DNA from: Intestinimonas massiliensis (ex Afouda et al. 2020)
GTDB taxonomy: Bacteria > Bacillota > Clostridia > Oscillospirales > Oscillospiraceae
Length of the DNA stretch: 64,000 nucleotides
Assembly (NCBI RefSeq): GCF_001244995.1
Contig: NZ_LN869529.1
Span: 62,001 to 126,000, forward strand
Reading direction: 5' to 3'
In this document: piece after piece, positions 8,861 to 17,239 of the stretch
How the letters are laid out: each line of letters begins with the position of its first letter
Numbering within the stretch: the first letter of the stretch is position 1
Position numbers and translations under genes: made by a program
Notes under the pieces: model-generated
Told to the model about the DNA's origin: nothing
The model's database searches: none
What the model saw: the letters and a program-made list of their open reading frames with translations, nothing else

Positions 8861-9377
8861 TTACAGCAGACGGTTGAACAGCTCCGGGCTGGGGTTCGGT
8901 ATGACCACCGATGCGACCAGCATCCCCTCGGCGTTGGGCGTATGGATGCCGCAGCGGACGGACTCGGTCACGGCGGCCACATCGCCCACCAGGATCACGA
9001 AGGACTTTCCGCCGATGCCCGTGCCCAGCCGCACGTCCAGAAGGGACACGTCCGCCGCCTTGACGGCCGCGTCCGCGCCGTAGATGGAGGCGGTCACGCT
9101 GTAAAATTCCATCACGCCCACTGCGCCGGACTCCTCGGGCAGACTGGTCATCCCGATGGCGCGGACGACCTGCGGGTGGACCCTGGGGATCACGCACTGA
9201 TCCACCACATGACTCCCGCCGATGGTGCAGCCCGCGTCCAGAGAGGCCTGGACGGCGGCCACCTCGCCGGAGAACAGCAGATAGTATTTCCCGGGACAGC
9301 CGGCCTTAGCAAAAACCAGACCCACCTCAGCCGCTTTGGTGACGGCATCGGCCGCCTCGGTCCCCTTGGCAATGGCG
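8861..9377 (-). CDS. pduT: PduT-type tandem-BMC shell protein, 5' end missing
   Basis: About 172 recognisable residues. Two BMC domains are arranged in tandem, from IAKGTEAADAVTKAAEV through GKSFVILVGDVAAV to VIPNPSPELFNRLL. Salmonella PduT begins with about 12 residues before the equivalent IAKG, including the LGMVE/IGILE strand; here those residues and any start codon are absent. The frame instead runs on into antisense of dctQ. The Cys of AGCPGKY matches the pore cysteine of PduT (ICPGKF) that ligates a 4Fe-4S cluster, so electron transfer through the shell was probably possible in the intact protein. The missing start suggests a rearrangement or misassembly at about 9375-9395. Confidence 0.85.
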
Positions 9378-10022
9378 AAAGAGCACTGCGATTTGGAAAA
9401 GACGCTGTTTTGGAGGATTCTCCACCATGTGGTCAAATGGCTGATGATTATCGGCAGTGTCTGCTCCACAGCCGTCATGGTGTGGGCGGTGATCAAACGT
9501 TATTTCTTTAAGGGCAACCTGTATGGTTCGGATGAGATCATCATGTTGTTTGCCTTCTGGCTGTATTTTATGGGAGCTGTCTATGGCAGCTATGAGGACA
9601 GCCACATCAAGGCCGATTTGCTGAATGTGTACATCAGGAATATGCGCTGCAAGGATGGTTTAGCCCTGATATCCCAGGCGCTTACCGTGCTGGTCAATAC
9701 AATCGTTTTGATCTGGGCCGCCAAGTATTTCTCCGGCGAGATCGCCAAATGGGGCTTGTCCACCTCCCTGAAGATCCCCCTGGTCATTCCGAAAGCTTCG
9801 GTATTCTTTGGGTTCCTGTTGATGGAGTTCTACCATGTGTATTATCTGCAGCGCAACCTTAGGACTTATCTGCGGGAGGGCTACTATACCAGGCCTGTGC
9901 CAGGCGACTATGTATCTGACCGGCTGAAAGAAAAATATCCTGCTATCACGCTGCCCAATAAGGCGGAGGCCAAGGCAATGCTCGAAGCGGCGGATTCCAG
10001 AGCAGAGGAGGGGAACGACTGA
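9372..10022 (+). CDS. dctQ: TRAP transporter small permease (DctQ family)
   Basis: 216 aa from ATG at 9372. Four membrane helices are visible (about 18-38, 55-75, 95-118, 135-155), with the family segment LYGSDEIIMLFAFWLYFMGAVYGSYEDSHIKADLL. The small subunit pairs with DctM to form a sodium-driven importer for carboxylates or related acids. Oddities: there is no ribosome site before the ATG and no promoter, and the bases just upstream still code antisense for the PduT-like protein. Either the first residues up to about LEKTLFWRIL are fortuitous, or the true 5' end and the solute-binding gene (dctP) were lost at the junction. The stop overlaps the next ATG. Confidence 0.85.
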   Translation: MAKEHCDLEKTLFWRILHHVVKWLMIIGSVCSTAVMVWAVIKRYFFKGNLYGSDEIIMLFAFWLYFMGAVYGSYEDSHIKADLLNVYIRNMRCKDGLALISQALTVLVNTIVLIWAAKYFSGEIAKWGLSTSLKIPLVIPKASVFFGFLLMEFYHVYYLQRNLRTYLREGYYTRPVPGDYVSDRLKEKYPAITLPNKAEAKAMLEAADSRAEEGND

Positions 10023-11329
10023 TGATTTCGATTGCAATCAGCATTATAATCCTGATTGGCTGCCTAGTGGTCGGAATGCCCATCCCCTTTGCCTTTGGTG
10101 GGGCATTTCTCTGGATCACCTACACGCTGGGGTTTAATCCCAATACCTTGCTGGCCAGCGGATATACACAGATCAATTCTACCATTCTCCTGGCCATTCC
10201 GCTGTTTGTTCTGGCGGGCAAGGTCATGGAGAAAGGCCGCATTGGGGATGCCCTAATCGGCTTGGTGGAGCGGTTTGTGGGCCGATTCAAGAGTGGCTTG
10301 GGTGCGGTAGCAGTCATTACCTCCGCGGTGTTCGGTTCCATCTCCGGAAGCGCCTCGGCGACACTGTCGTGCATCGGAGCCCTCATGGAGCCACGCCTGA
10401 CCCGTGCGGGCTATGAAAAAGGCTACACCGCGGCGCTGCTGGCAGCCGCTTGTCCGCTGGGCCTGCTGATCCCGCCCAGTTCGGCCCAGGTCCTGTATGC
10501 CTGGTCCAGTGGTACTTCGGTTCTGGCCTGTTTCACAGCCACCATCGTCCCCGGCCTGATCCTGGTGGCGCTGCTGTGCCTGGTCAACATGGTCATGACC
10601 CAAAAATTTGACATCGTACAGCCGCCTAAGGAGCATTTCCGGACCTGGGGCAGGAATACGGCCAGATCCACACTACGTGCCATCCCCGCTTTGATTATGC
10701 CGGTTATCATCCTGGGCGGAATCTATGGCGGTATCATGACGGCTACCGAAGCCGCCGCCATCAGCGTGGCCTATGCCATCCCCTGCGGCATGTTCATCTA
10801 TAAGGGCCTGAAGGGGGACGGCCTGCATCAGGCACTGACGGAATCCGCCTGTGCCACTGGTGTTATTATGGTGATGTTCTTCATGGTCATGATCTTCAGC
10901 AAGCTGCTGACGATGCAGAACGTGCCTGCTCAGATTGCAGAGGCTCTGCTGAGCATTACGGACAATAAGTATCTGATTCTTTTGATGGTCAATGTCTTTA
11001 TGATCATCATCGGCATGTTGATGGACGACACCAGCGGCATCCTGCTGTGCACGCCCATCCTGCTGCCGATCGTACAGGGCATCGGCATCCATCCGGTTCA
11101 TTTTGCCGCCATCCTGGGCGTCAATCTGGGCATGGGGAATATTACGCCGCCCACTGCGCCCATGCTGTACCTGAGCGGCCGCGTCTGCGGAGCCAAGATC
11201 AACAAGATGCTCTCGCCCATCATGATCTTTATCCTCTTCGCTTGGATTCCCACACTGCTAATCACGACTTACATCCCGGCTGTGGCGACCTTCCTGCCCA
11301 AGCTCATGATGCCTCAGATCTTTGGTTAA
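10022..11329 (+). CDS. dctM: TRAP transporter large permease (DctM family)
   Basis: 435 aa, standard length for DctM, with about 11-12 hydrophobic helices. Family motifs include GMPIPFAFGGAFLW, the GSISGSASATLSCIGALMEPRL loop near residue 95-115, LLIPPSSAQVLYAW, TEAAAISVAYA, and GMLMDDTSGILLCTPILLPI. It should form the ion-coupled transport channel with DctQ. The start shares its A with the dctQ stop. The binding protein that would set the substrate is not here, so specificity cannot be assigned. Confidence 0.95.
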   Translation: MISIAISIIILIGCLVVGMPIPFAFGGAFLWITYTLGFNPNTLLASGYTQINSTILLAIPLFVLAGKVMEKGRIGDALIGLVERFVGRFKSGLGAVAVITSAVFGSISGSASATLSCIGALMEPRLTRAGYEKGYTAALLAAACPLGLLIPPSSAQVLYAWSSGTSVLACFTATIVPGLILVALLCLVNMVMTQKFDIVQPPKEHFRTWGRNTARSTLRAIPALIMPVIILGGIYGGIMTATEAAAISVAYAIPCGMFIYKGLKGDGLHQALTESACATGVIMVMFFMVMIFSKLLTMQNVPAQIAEALLSITDNKYLILLMVNVFMIIIGMLMDDTSGILLCTPILLPIVQGIGIHPVHFAAILGVNLGMGNITPPTAPMLYLSGRVCGAKINKMLSPIMIFILFAWIPTLLITTYIPAVATFLPKLMMPQIFG

Positions 11330-11358
11330 TTGGAAGGCCTTTCGCCCGGTTGAAACAC

Positions 11359-11407
11359 AAACGCCCCCTGCCCGCCGCACAAGCTGTGCGGCGGGCAGGG
11401 GGCGTTT
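11359..11407. terminator. Terminator between convergent dctM and selD
   Basis: A 22-bp perfect stem, starting AAACGCCCCCTGCCCGCC with a 5-nt loop and its exact complement. It lies between two convergent genes and can serve both strands. Confidence 0.85.
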
Positions 11408-11426
11408 CCAGACAAGGTGCGCCTGC

Positions 11427-12464
11427 TCACTCCAGGCAGATCCACGCCTGCCTGTGCTCGGTCACATAGCCGATGGCCGCAGCCTGAGGGAGAATGTCCC
11501 GCAGCTCGGCCAGACAGGACTGGGCGTCCGCCTCCGGCAGGGCCATCAGCAGTCCGCCGCTGGTCTGGGGGTCGTACAGAATGTCCTGCATGGCTCGGCT
11601 GACGGCGCCGCGCACCTCCACCCCGGCCTGGGCGTAGTCCCGGTTGCGGTAGGCTCCGGCGGGGATAAAGCCCATCTCCGCCAGGGGATAGGCCTCGGGG
11701 TGAAAAGGTACCCGGTCGGTCTGGATATGGATGGAGCAGCCGCTGCCCTGGGCCATTTCAAAGCTGTGACCCAGCAGGGCAAAGCCGGTGACGTCGGTAC
11801 AGCTATGGACCGGATAGCGGACCATGATGTTACGGGCGGCCTTGTTCAGGGTGGCCATCTGCCGGTAGATGCGCTTTAGGACCGGGGGCTCCACCAGGTC
11901 GGCCTTGGCGGCTGTGGTGAGGATACCAATGCCCAGCGGCTTGGTGAGGAGCAGAACGTCGCCGGGGCGGGCGCCGCAGTTTTTCAGGACCTTTTGGGGG
12001 TGGACGAAGCCGGAGACCGCCAGACCGTAGATGGGCTCCGCGCCGTGAATGGTGTGGCCTCCGGTGATGATGGCCCCCGCCTCGTAGGCTTTGTCGTAGC
12101 CCCCCCGCAGGATCTCCTGCACGGTCCCCGGCTCCATCTGCTCGGGAATGCACAGGATGTTCAGCGCCAGCTTGGGCTCCCCGCCCATGGCGTAGACGTC
12201 GCTCATGGCGTTGGCTGCCGCGATCTGCCCGTAGAGGAACGGGTCGTCCACGATGGGGGGGAAGAAGTCGGTGGTCTGCACCAGGGCGGTCTCGTCGTCC
12301 AGAACGTAGACGCTGGCGTCGTCGCTCTTGTCGTAGCCCACGATCAGGCGAGGGTCCTGATGGGTCCGGAAGCCCTCCAGCATGTGCACCAGCGTCCCGG
12401 CCCCCACCTTGGCGCCGCAGCCGGCGCAGGTGGCCAGCTTGGTCAGTTTTACCTCGGTCTCCAT
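11427..12464 (-). CDS. selD: Selenide, water dikinase (selenophosphate synthetase)
   Basis: 345 aa. It makes selenophosphate from selenide and ATP, the donor for selenocysteine and other selenium uses. The N-terminal active-site region reads TCAGCGAK: a Cys-x-x-Lys in place of the Sec-x-x-Lys found in some homologues, so this enzyme does not itself need selenocysteine. ATP-binding segments such as VGYDKSDDASVYVLDDETALVQTTDFFPP and GHTIHGAEPIYGL follow, and the C-terminal part has DPQTSGGLLMALP. It is the last gene of a minus-strand selenium operon, 12 nt after the DUF3343 gene. Confidence 0.95.
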   Translation of the reverse strand: METEVKLTKLATCAGCGAKVGAGTLVHMLEGFRTHQDPRLIVGYDKSDDASVYVLDDETALVQTTDFFPPIVDDPFLYGQIAAANAMSDVYAMGGEPKLALNILCIPEQMEPGTVQEILRGGYDKAYEAGAIITGGHTIHGAEPIYGLAVSGFVHPQKVLKNCGARPGDVLLLTKPLGIGILTTAAKADLVEPPVLKRIYRQMATLNKAARNIMVRYPVHSCTDVTGFALLGHSFEMAQGSGCSIHIQTDRVPFHPEAYPLAEMGFIPAGAYRNRDYAQAGVEVRGAVSRAMQDILYDPQTSGGLLMALPEADAQSCLAELRDILPQAAAIGYVTEHRQAWICLE

Positions 12465-12476
12465 GCTCGCATCTCC

Positions 12477-12722
12477 TTAGCTGTTTTCCGCCCGGTAGCA
12501 GGTGCGGTAGCCCTCCGGCAGCGCCTGCACGACCTGCTCCACCTCCTGGGGCCAGACGTCCGCCGGACAGGCCGTCTCACCCTCGTAGCGCACGCAGGTG
12601 CCGCAGCTGCTGCTCAGGTCCCGGGGCACCGGCATGAGCTTTGCCGCCATCCGGCAACTCTCGCAGAGCCGCTTGTACCGGATGGCGCCGAAGTGGGAAT
12701 AGAATGTGGCGATATAGGTCAT
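12477..12722 (-). CDS. DUF3343 putative Se/S carrier protein
   Basis: 81 aa from ATG at 12722, one base after the yedF stop. Cysteines at CESCRM and SSSCGTCVRYE fit the DUF3343 family, whose members sit in selenium-metabolism clusters and are proposed to carry a selenium or sulfur atom. The position between yedF and selD strongly supports a role in handing selenium on to selD. Biochemical function is not established. Confidence 0.85.
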   Translation of the reverse strand: MTYIATFYSHFGAIRYKRLCESCRMAAKLMPVPRDLSSSCGTCVRYEGETACPADVWPQEVEQVVQALPEGYRTCYRAENS

Positions 12723-12723
12723 C

Positions 12724-12930
12724 TCACTTGGTGATGGAGAGGGTATACTCTCCGTCGTGCTCCACACAGGCCACCTGATAGCCCTGGTGCTCGGCATAGC
12801 GGGTCACGTTTTCCCGGGAGGTGGGGTTGTCCACCACGATCTGGTAGGCGGGCTCCTGGGAGGCCATGGCCTTGCGGAGCATGACCACGGGCTCTGGGCA
12901 GGAGAGCCCACGGGCGTCCAGCGTATTCAT
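12724..12930 (-). CDS. yedF: TusA/SirA-like sulfurtransferase, YedF type
   Basis: 68 aa. The N-terminal signature LDARGLSCPEPVVMLRKAM contains the CPxP motif with the persulfide (or perselenide) Cys near residue 11. This single-domain form matches the N-terminal TusA-like half of YedF. In selenium clusters it is thought to relay selenium. A GAGAGGA ribosome site lies before ATG at 12930. It follows the transporter-like yedE by 14 nt and abuts DUF3343. Confidence 0.9.
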   Translation of the reverse strand: MNTLDARGLSCPEPVVMLRKAMASQEPAYQIVVDNPTSRENVTRYAEHQGYQVACVEHDGEYTLSITK

Positions 12931-12944
12931 AACGATCCTCTCCT

Positions 12945-14033
12945 CTACGATTCTTCTTTTCGGAAGGTGTTGAAACAGGCGATGACGGCCACCACGGCGA
13001 TGCCGATGACCACGGCCAGCTTGCCGTTGGCGGTGGGACCCTCGCCGCTGGAGGCCAGGCCGAAGTTGTGGGCGAAGGCGGCTCCCGCCATGAGCCCCAG
13101 CACCGTGACGGCGCTGTCGGTGTTGCCCTCGCCGGAGAGCACGAGCTGCCGCAGGGGGCAGCCCCCCAGCAGGACGCAGCCAAAGCCGGCGAGCAGCATT
13201 CCCAGGAAGTTCCACAGCCCGTCGGTGTGGGCCACGGCCTGGCCCGTGAAGCCCAGGTGGAAGTAGGCGTCCGGCGTGGCGGCGTTGAGCACCAGGTTAC
13301 AGGCCAGGGCGCTGACCAGAATGGCCAGGAAACCCAGCAGCAGCTTGGATTCCCGGAACAGGACCAAATCCCGGATGCCGCCCACCATGCACAGCCGGGT
13401 CCGCTGGGCCAGCGCGCCCACGACGAGCCCGGCGGCCAGGCTGATGAGGACCGCCGCGTGCTTGGCGCCGGGGCCGCCGCCCGGCTCGGTGAAGCGGAGC
13501 AGAGAGGGGGCGGCCACCAGGAGCAGGAGCAGCACCACCTGGAGGACGGGGAACAGCCGGCCCTCCAGAGCGGGAAGCCGGTAGGTGCGGCGGAGGGAAT
13601 ATCCCCGGTTCAGGAAAAATACCCCGGCCAGAATGCCGCAGACGAAGCCGCCCAGGCCGAACAGGGCGTTCAGGTCGCCGCCGGCCAGCCGCAGGATCAT
13701 GCGGAAGGGGCAGCCCAGGAACATCAGGCAGCCGATCATGACGAAGAAGCCCAGCACGAAGCGGGTCAGCGGGGCGCTGCCGCCCCGGGCGGAGAGCTCC
13801 TTCCGGGTCAGGGCCAGCAGAAAGCTGCCCAGCACCAGTCCGATGATCTCGGGGCGGATGTACTGCACCGGGGCGGCGGAGTGGAGGCCAAGGGCTCCGG
13901 CGGTGTCCCGCAGGAAGCAGGCAATGCAGAAGCCCATGTTGACCGGATTGCCGAAGAACACCAGCAGGGATGCGAGGATACCGATGACGACGCCGGCCAG
14001 AACGATGCCGGAGGTTTCCTTTTTCAGGTCCAT
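12945..14033 (-). CDS. yedE: YedE-family putative selenium transporter
   Basis: 362 aa and about 10 hydrophobic segments. It has the two half-repeats typical of the YeeE/YedE fold: GNPVNMGFCIACFLRDTAGALG and GCLMFLGCPFRMILRLAGGDLNA in the first, RTRLCMVGGIRDLVLF and GCVLLGGCPLRQLVLSGEGNTDS in the second. The paired Cys residues in these GCP motifs are thought to pass thiosulfate-like or selenium species through the membrane. It is the first gene of the selenium operon, transcribed away from the cysteine-desulfurase-like gene. Uptake of selenium is inferred from context. Confidence 0.9.
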   Translation of the reverse strand: MDLKKETSGIVLAGVVIGILASLLVFFGNPVNMGFCIACFLRDTAGALGLHSAAPVQYIRPEIIGLVLGSFLLALTRKELSARGGSAPLTRFVLGFFVMIGCLMFLGCPFRMILRLAGGDLNALFGLGGFVCGILAGVFFLNRGYSLRRTYRLPALEGRLFPVLQVVLLLLLVAAPSLLRFTEPGGGPGAKHAAVLISLAAGLVVGALAQRTRLCMVGGIRDLVLFRESKLLLGFLAILVSALACNLVLNAATPDAYFHLGFTGQAVAHTDGLWNFLGMLLAGFGCVLLGGCPLRQLVLSGEGNTDSAVTVLGLMAGAAFAHNFGLASSGEGPTANGKLAVVIGIAVVAVIACFNTFRKEES

Positions 14034-14068
14034 CCTCTGATTCTCCTTCCATAGTTTGGGTCATGTCC

Positions 14069-14158
14069 AGTATAGCATTCACGCGGCCCGGCATCCAATC
14101 GCAATGATTGATTATTTATCTGTATTTATTTGAAAATCCAATAAAAAGATGCTACGAT
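14069..14158. promoter_or_regulatory. Divergent promoters of the selenium cluster with a LysR-type site
   Basis: Plus strand: TTGAAA (14130-14135), 17 bp, TACGAT (14153-14158) leads to the desulfurase-like gene. Minus strand: TTGGAT (plus 14093-14098), 18 bp, TATACT (plus 14069-14074) leads to yedE. Between them CAATC-GCAAT-GATTG at 14096-14110 is an inverted repeat of the size LysR regulators bind, and a LysR gene follows in the plus operon. Confidence 0.6.
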
Positions 14159-14190
14159 AGAGAAGAAACACCCAGAAGGGAGGACCTCGC

Positions 14191-15360
14191 ATGGGAAGCA
14201 TCTATCTGGACAACGCCAGCACCACCTTTCCCAAGCCCAGGGCCGTGGCGGACGCCATGTATGGCTTTCTGACGCAGACGGGCAGCAACATCAACCGGGG
14301 CTGTTACCAGCGGGCCTACCGCGTGGAGGAGACCGTTTACGAGACCCGGCAGATGCTGTGCGAGCTGTTCGGCGGGGAGGACTGCAAGAACGTGGTCTTT
14401 ACCAAAAACGTCACCGAGAGTCTGAACGTCCTGCTGAAGGGCTTCCTCCGGCCCGGCGACCATGTGTTGGTGTCCGCTGTGGAGCACAACGCCGTCATGC
14501 GGCCTCTGGTGCAGTTGGAGCGCAGAGGCGTCTCCTTTTCCCGGGTCCCCTGCGCAGAGGACGGGAGCCTGCGGGTCGAGGCCCTCGCCGGCAGCCTGAC
14601 CCCCCGCACCCGGGCCGTGGTCATGACCCATGCCAGCAACGTGTGTGGGACGCTGCTGCCGCTGGGGGAGGTGGGGGAGTTCTGCGCGGCCCACGGCCTG
14701 CGCTTTTTCGTGGATTCCGCCCAGACCGCCGGCGTCTGGCCCATCCACATGGGGGACATGCACATCGACGCCCTGGCCTTCACCGGCCACAAGGGCCTGC
14801 TGGGCCCCCAGGGCGTCGGGGGCTTCGTGCTCCGGGAAGACCTGATCGGACAGGTGGAGCCCCTGCTCTCCGGCGGGACGGGCAGCCTCAGCCATACGGA
14901 GGAGACGCCGGACTTTCTGCCGGACCGCTTTGAGGCGGGGACGCTGAACCTGCCGGGTATCCTGGGCCTGCACGCCGGCCTGGCCTGGCTGAAGGACACC
15001 GGCATCGACGCGGTCCGGGCCCATGAGCAGAAGCTGACGGCGCGCTTTCTGGAGGGGCTTCGGGCCATACCCGGTATCCGGGTGGCGGGGAGGGGGGACC
15101 TCCGCGGCCGAACGGGGGTGGTGTCCCTGCAGACCCCGGGGCGGGAGTTGTCCCAGGTGGCCTGGGAGCTGGATGAGACCTATGGGATCATGACCCGGGT
15201 GGGCCTGCACTGCGCCCCTGCCGCCCATAGGACCCTGGGGACCTATCCTACCGGTACCATCCGCTTCTCCTTCGGCTGGTGGAACACGGAGGAAGAGGTG
15301 GACACGGCCCTCGGGGCCCTGGAGGAGATCCTGAAGGGGCGGCGCGGCCATGGAGCTTAA
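14191..15360 (+). CDS. Class V aminotransferase / cysteine desulfurase-like enzyme
   Basis: 389 aa. A fold-type I PLP enzyme: [12 protein letters not shown] near the N-terminus, EHNAVMRPL (His that stacks on PLP), VDSAQTAGV (the Asp contacting the pyridine), and [11 protein letters not shown] with the Schiff-base Lys near residue 200. The C-terminal motif [34 protein letters not shown] contains the mobile-loop Cys of group II (SufS/CsdB-like) desulfurases. It probably removes S or Se from cysteine or selenocysteine as the selenium donor for selD. GGGAGG precedes the ATG. Divergent from yedE and overlapping the LysR gene by 11 bp. Confidence 0.9.
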   Translation: MGSIYLDNASTTFPKPRAVADAMYGFLTQTGSNINRGCYQRAYRVEETVYETRQMLCELFGGEDCKNVVFTKNVTESLNVLLKGFLRPGDHVLVSAVEHNAVMRPLVQLERRGVSFSRVPCAEDGSLRVEALAGSLTPRTRAVVMTHASNVCGTLLPLGEVGEFCAAHGLRFFVDSAQTAGVWPIHMGDMHIDALAFTGHKGLLGPQGVGGFVLREDLIGQVEPLLSGGTGSLSHTEETPDFLPDRFEAGTLNLPGILGLHAGLAWLKDTGIDAVRAHEQKLTARFLEGLRAIPGIRVAGRGDLRGRTGVVSLQTPGRELSQVAWELDETYGIMTRVGLHCAPAAHRTLGTYPTGTIRFSFGWWNTEEEVDTALGALEEILKGRRGHGA

Positions 15361-16282
15361 GCAGTTGGAATCCTTTACCAACGTGGTGGAGTACCGCAGC
15401 TTCACCAAGGCGGCGGAAAAGCTCTATATCTCCCAACCCACCATCAGCACGCATATCCGGCAACTGGAAGAGGAGCTCCACTCCCGCCTCATCATCCGGA
15501 CCACCAAGAGCATCGAGATCACGCCCCGGGGGTGGGAGCTGTACGAGTGCGCCTGCCACATTCTGAGCCTGCGGGACAATCTGCTCCAGCGCTGGGCGGG
15601 CGAGAGCCGGAAAATCATCCGTCTAGGCGCCTCCACCATTCCCTCCGCCTACATCCTGCCGGAACTGCTCCCCGCATATGGGAAGGCCCACCCCGACACC
15701 TATTTTTCCATCCATCAAAGCGACAGCCAGGGCATCGTGGACGGACTGCTGCAGGGCAATTTTGACGTGGGACTGGTGGGGATGCGCTGCGCGGACGAGG
15801 CTCTGGCCTGCATCCCCTTCTATCAGGACCGGATGGTGCTGATCACACCGGTGAACGAGCATTTCCTGGCGCTGAAGGCCCAGGGGGCTTTTCCTGTGGA
15901 GGCGCTGCTGGGGGAGGCGATGATCCTGCGGGAGAACGGGAGCGGCAGCAAGAAGAGCGCGGACCGCTTTCTAGAGAGCATGGGCATCCGGGAATCCGAG
16001 CTGCAGGTCATCGCCCGCATCAACGATCAGGAGGCCATCAAGAATCTGGTGGCGCAGGGTTTGGGGATCTCCATCCTCTCCGAGCGGGCAGCCCGGAATT
16101 TCTGTGAGGAGAAGCGGCTGCTGGGGTTCGAGCTGCCGGAGAGCGCGGCGCGGCGGAGCCTCTACCTGATCTATCAGAAAAACTACATTCTAAAGCCGTA
16201 TATCCAAAAATTTGCAGAATTTGTAAAGCGGTTTTACCCGTCGGCGGAGCCGGAAGATGCCGAACCCGTCAAGGCCCGGTGA
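15350..16282 (+). CDS. LysR-family regulator of selenium metabolism
   Basis: 310 aa. The N-terminal winged helix ([41 protein letters not shown]; residues 2-45) is classical LysR, and the C-terminal half is a substrate-binding-like sensor. A LysR subgroup recurs in selenium clusters with yedE/yedF/DUF3343, and this gene overlaps the desulfurase-like gene, so it likely controls this divergent cluster through the site at 14096-14110. The effector is unknown; a selenium or sulfur compound is the obvious candidate. Confidence 0.9.
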   Translation: MELKQLESFTNVVEYRSFTKAAEKLYISQPTISTHIRQLEEELHSRLIIRTTKSIEITPRGWELYECACHILSLRDNLLQRWAGESRKIIRLGASTIPSAYILPELLPAYGKAHPDTYFSIHQSDSQGIVDGLLQGNFDVGLVGMRCADEALACIPFYQDRMVLITPVNEHFLALKAQGAFPVEALLGEAMILRENGSGSKKSADRFLESMGIRESELQVIARINDQEAIKNLVAQGLGISILSERAARNFCEEKRLLGFELPESAARRSLYLIYQKNYILKPYIQKFAEFVKRFYPSAEPEDAEPVKAR

Positions 16283-16388
16283 AGCAGGGCTGAACTCGGC
16301 CTTGCGCGAGCCCGGCCGGATATGCGGGCCGCTGGAGAGGCAAACGATCCTGCACTCCCATTCCGGATTGGGATGGCGAGAGAATAAG

Positions 16389-16425
16389 AAGGTCCGCTCC
16401 CGGTCGGGAGCGGACCTTCCGTATT
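16389..16425. terminator. Terminator between LysR and ferredoxin genes
   Basis: GAAGGTCCGCTCCCG pairs with CGGGAGCGGACCTTC. It lies just beyond the ferredoxin-like stop and is followed on the minus strand by TTATTC. The 100 bp before it (16283-16388) hold no gene. Confidence 0.75.
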
Positions 16426-17122
16426 AGCTGCGGAGCTGGCCGTCGATCCCGATGACGGACACCTTCAGCGGGATCTTGCGGCCGGACGCGGCCACGGCGG
16501 CCTCCGCGGCGCGCTGGATGCCGCCGCAGCAGGGGACCTCCATCCGGACGACGGTCACGCTGCGGATCTCGTTGGCGGCGAGAATGGCGGAGAGCTTTTC
16601 CGTGTAATCCCCCTCGTCCAGCTTGGGACAGCCCACCAGGACCACCCGGCCGCGGATGAAGTCCCGGTGGAAGGCGCCATAGGCAAAGGCCGTACAGTCG
16701 GCGGCGATGAGCAGGTCCGCCCCGTCGAAGTAGGGGGCCCGGACGGGCACCAGCTTGAGCTGCACAGGGAACTGCCGCAGCTCTGAGGGGATCTCGCCGG
16801 ACGCTGCGGGGCGCTCTTCCCTCCGGATGACGCGGCTGGCCGAGCCGGGGCAGCCGCAGGGGAGCGGGGCGCTGGCGGTTTGCCGGGCGGCCTTGGCGGC
16901 CAGCACGGCGGCGTGGTCGTAAGCGGGGGCCTCCCGCTCCTCAAAGGTGATGGCGCCGGTGGGGCAGGCGGGGAGACAATCCCCCAGACCGTCGCAGTAG
17001 TCCTCCCGCAGCAGTTTGGCCTTGCCGTTTACCATGCCGATGGCCCCTTCGTGGCAGGCCGCCGCGCACAGCCCGCAGCCGTTGCATTTGTTCTCGTCGA
17101 TTTTGATGATCTTTCTTACCAT
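16424..17122 (-). CDS. 4Fe-4S ferredoxin-type protein
   Basis: 232 aa from ATG at 17122 with AGGAG upstream. The N-terminal domain holds cluster motifs CNGCGLCAAACHEG (residues 12-25) and CDGLGDCLPACPTG (about 42-55); the second has only three of the four usual Cys of the CxxCxxCxxxC pattern. Residues about 80-232 contain further Cys (PLPCGCPGS, ADCTAFAYG, VLVGCPKLDEGDYTEKL, EVPCCGGIQRA), which look like a redox or metal-binding domain common in clostridial proteins of unknown role. It is divergent from a Crp/Fnr regulator, so redox or nitrosative sensing is plausible. Electron partner unknown. Confidence 0.85.
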   Translation of the reverse strand: MVRKIIKIDENKCNGCGLCAAACHEGAIGMVNGKAKLLREDYCDGLGDCLPACPTGAITFEEREAPAYDHAAVLAAKAARQTASAPLPCGCPGSASRVIRREERPAASGEIPSELRQFPVQLKLVPVRAPYFDGADLLIAADCTAFAYGAFHRDFIRGRVVLVGCPKLDEGDYTEKLSAILAANEIRSVTVVRMEVPCCGGIQRAAEAAVAASGRKIPLKVSVIGIDGQLRS

Positions 17123-17168
17123 ATCTGTGACACTCCTATCAGTTGTTCCCGAGTGGGAAAGACGGCAC

Positions 17169-17197
17169 TTGCATTTCGAATAGGAGCATACTATACT
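17169..17197 (+). promoter_or_regulatory. Promoter of the Crp/Fnr gene
   Basis: TTGCAT at 17169-17174, 17 bp, TATACT at 17192-17197, about 42 nt before the TTG start. It faces the ferredoxin gene. Confidence 0.65.
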
Positions 17198-17239
17198 GAG
17201 AGAGAACTGTATGTTGCAACGGCAACGGGAGGGGCTTTT

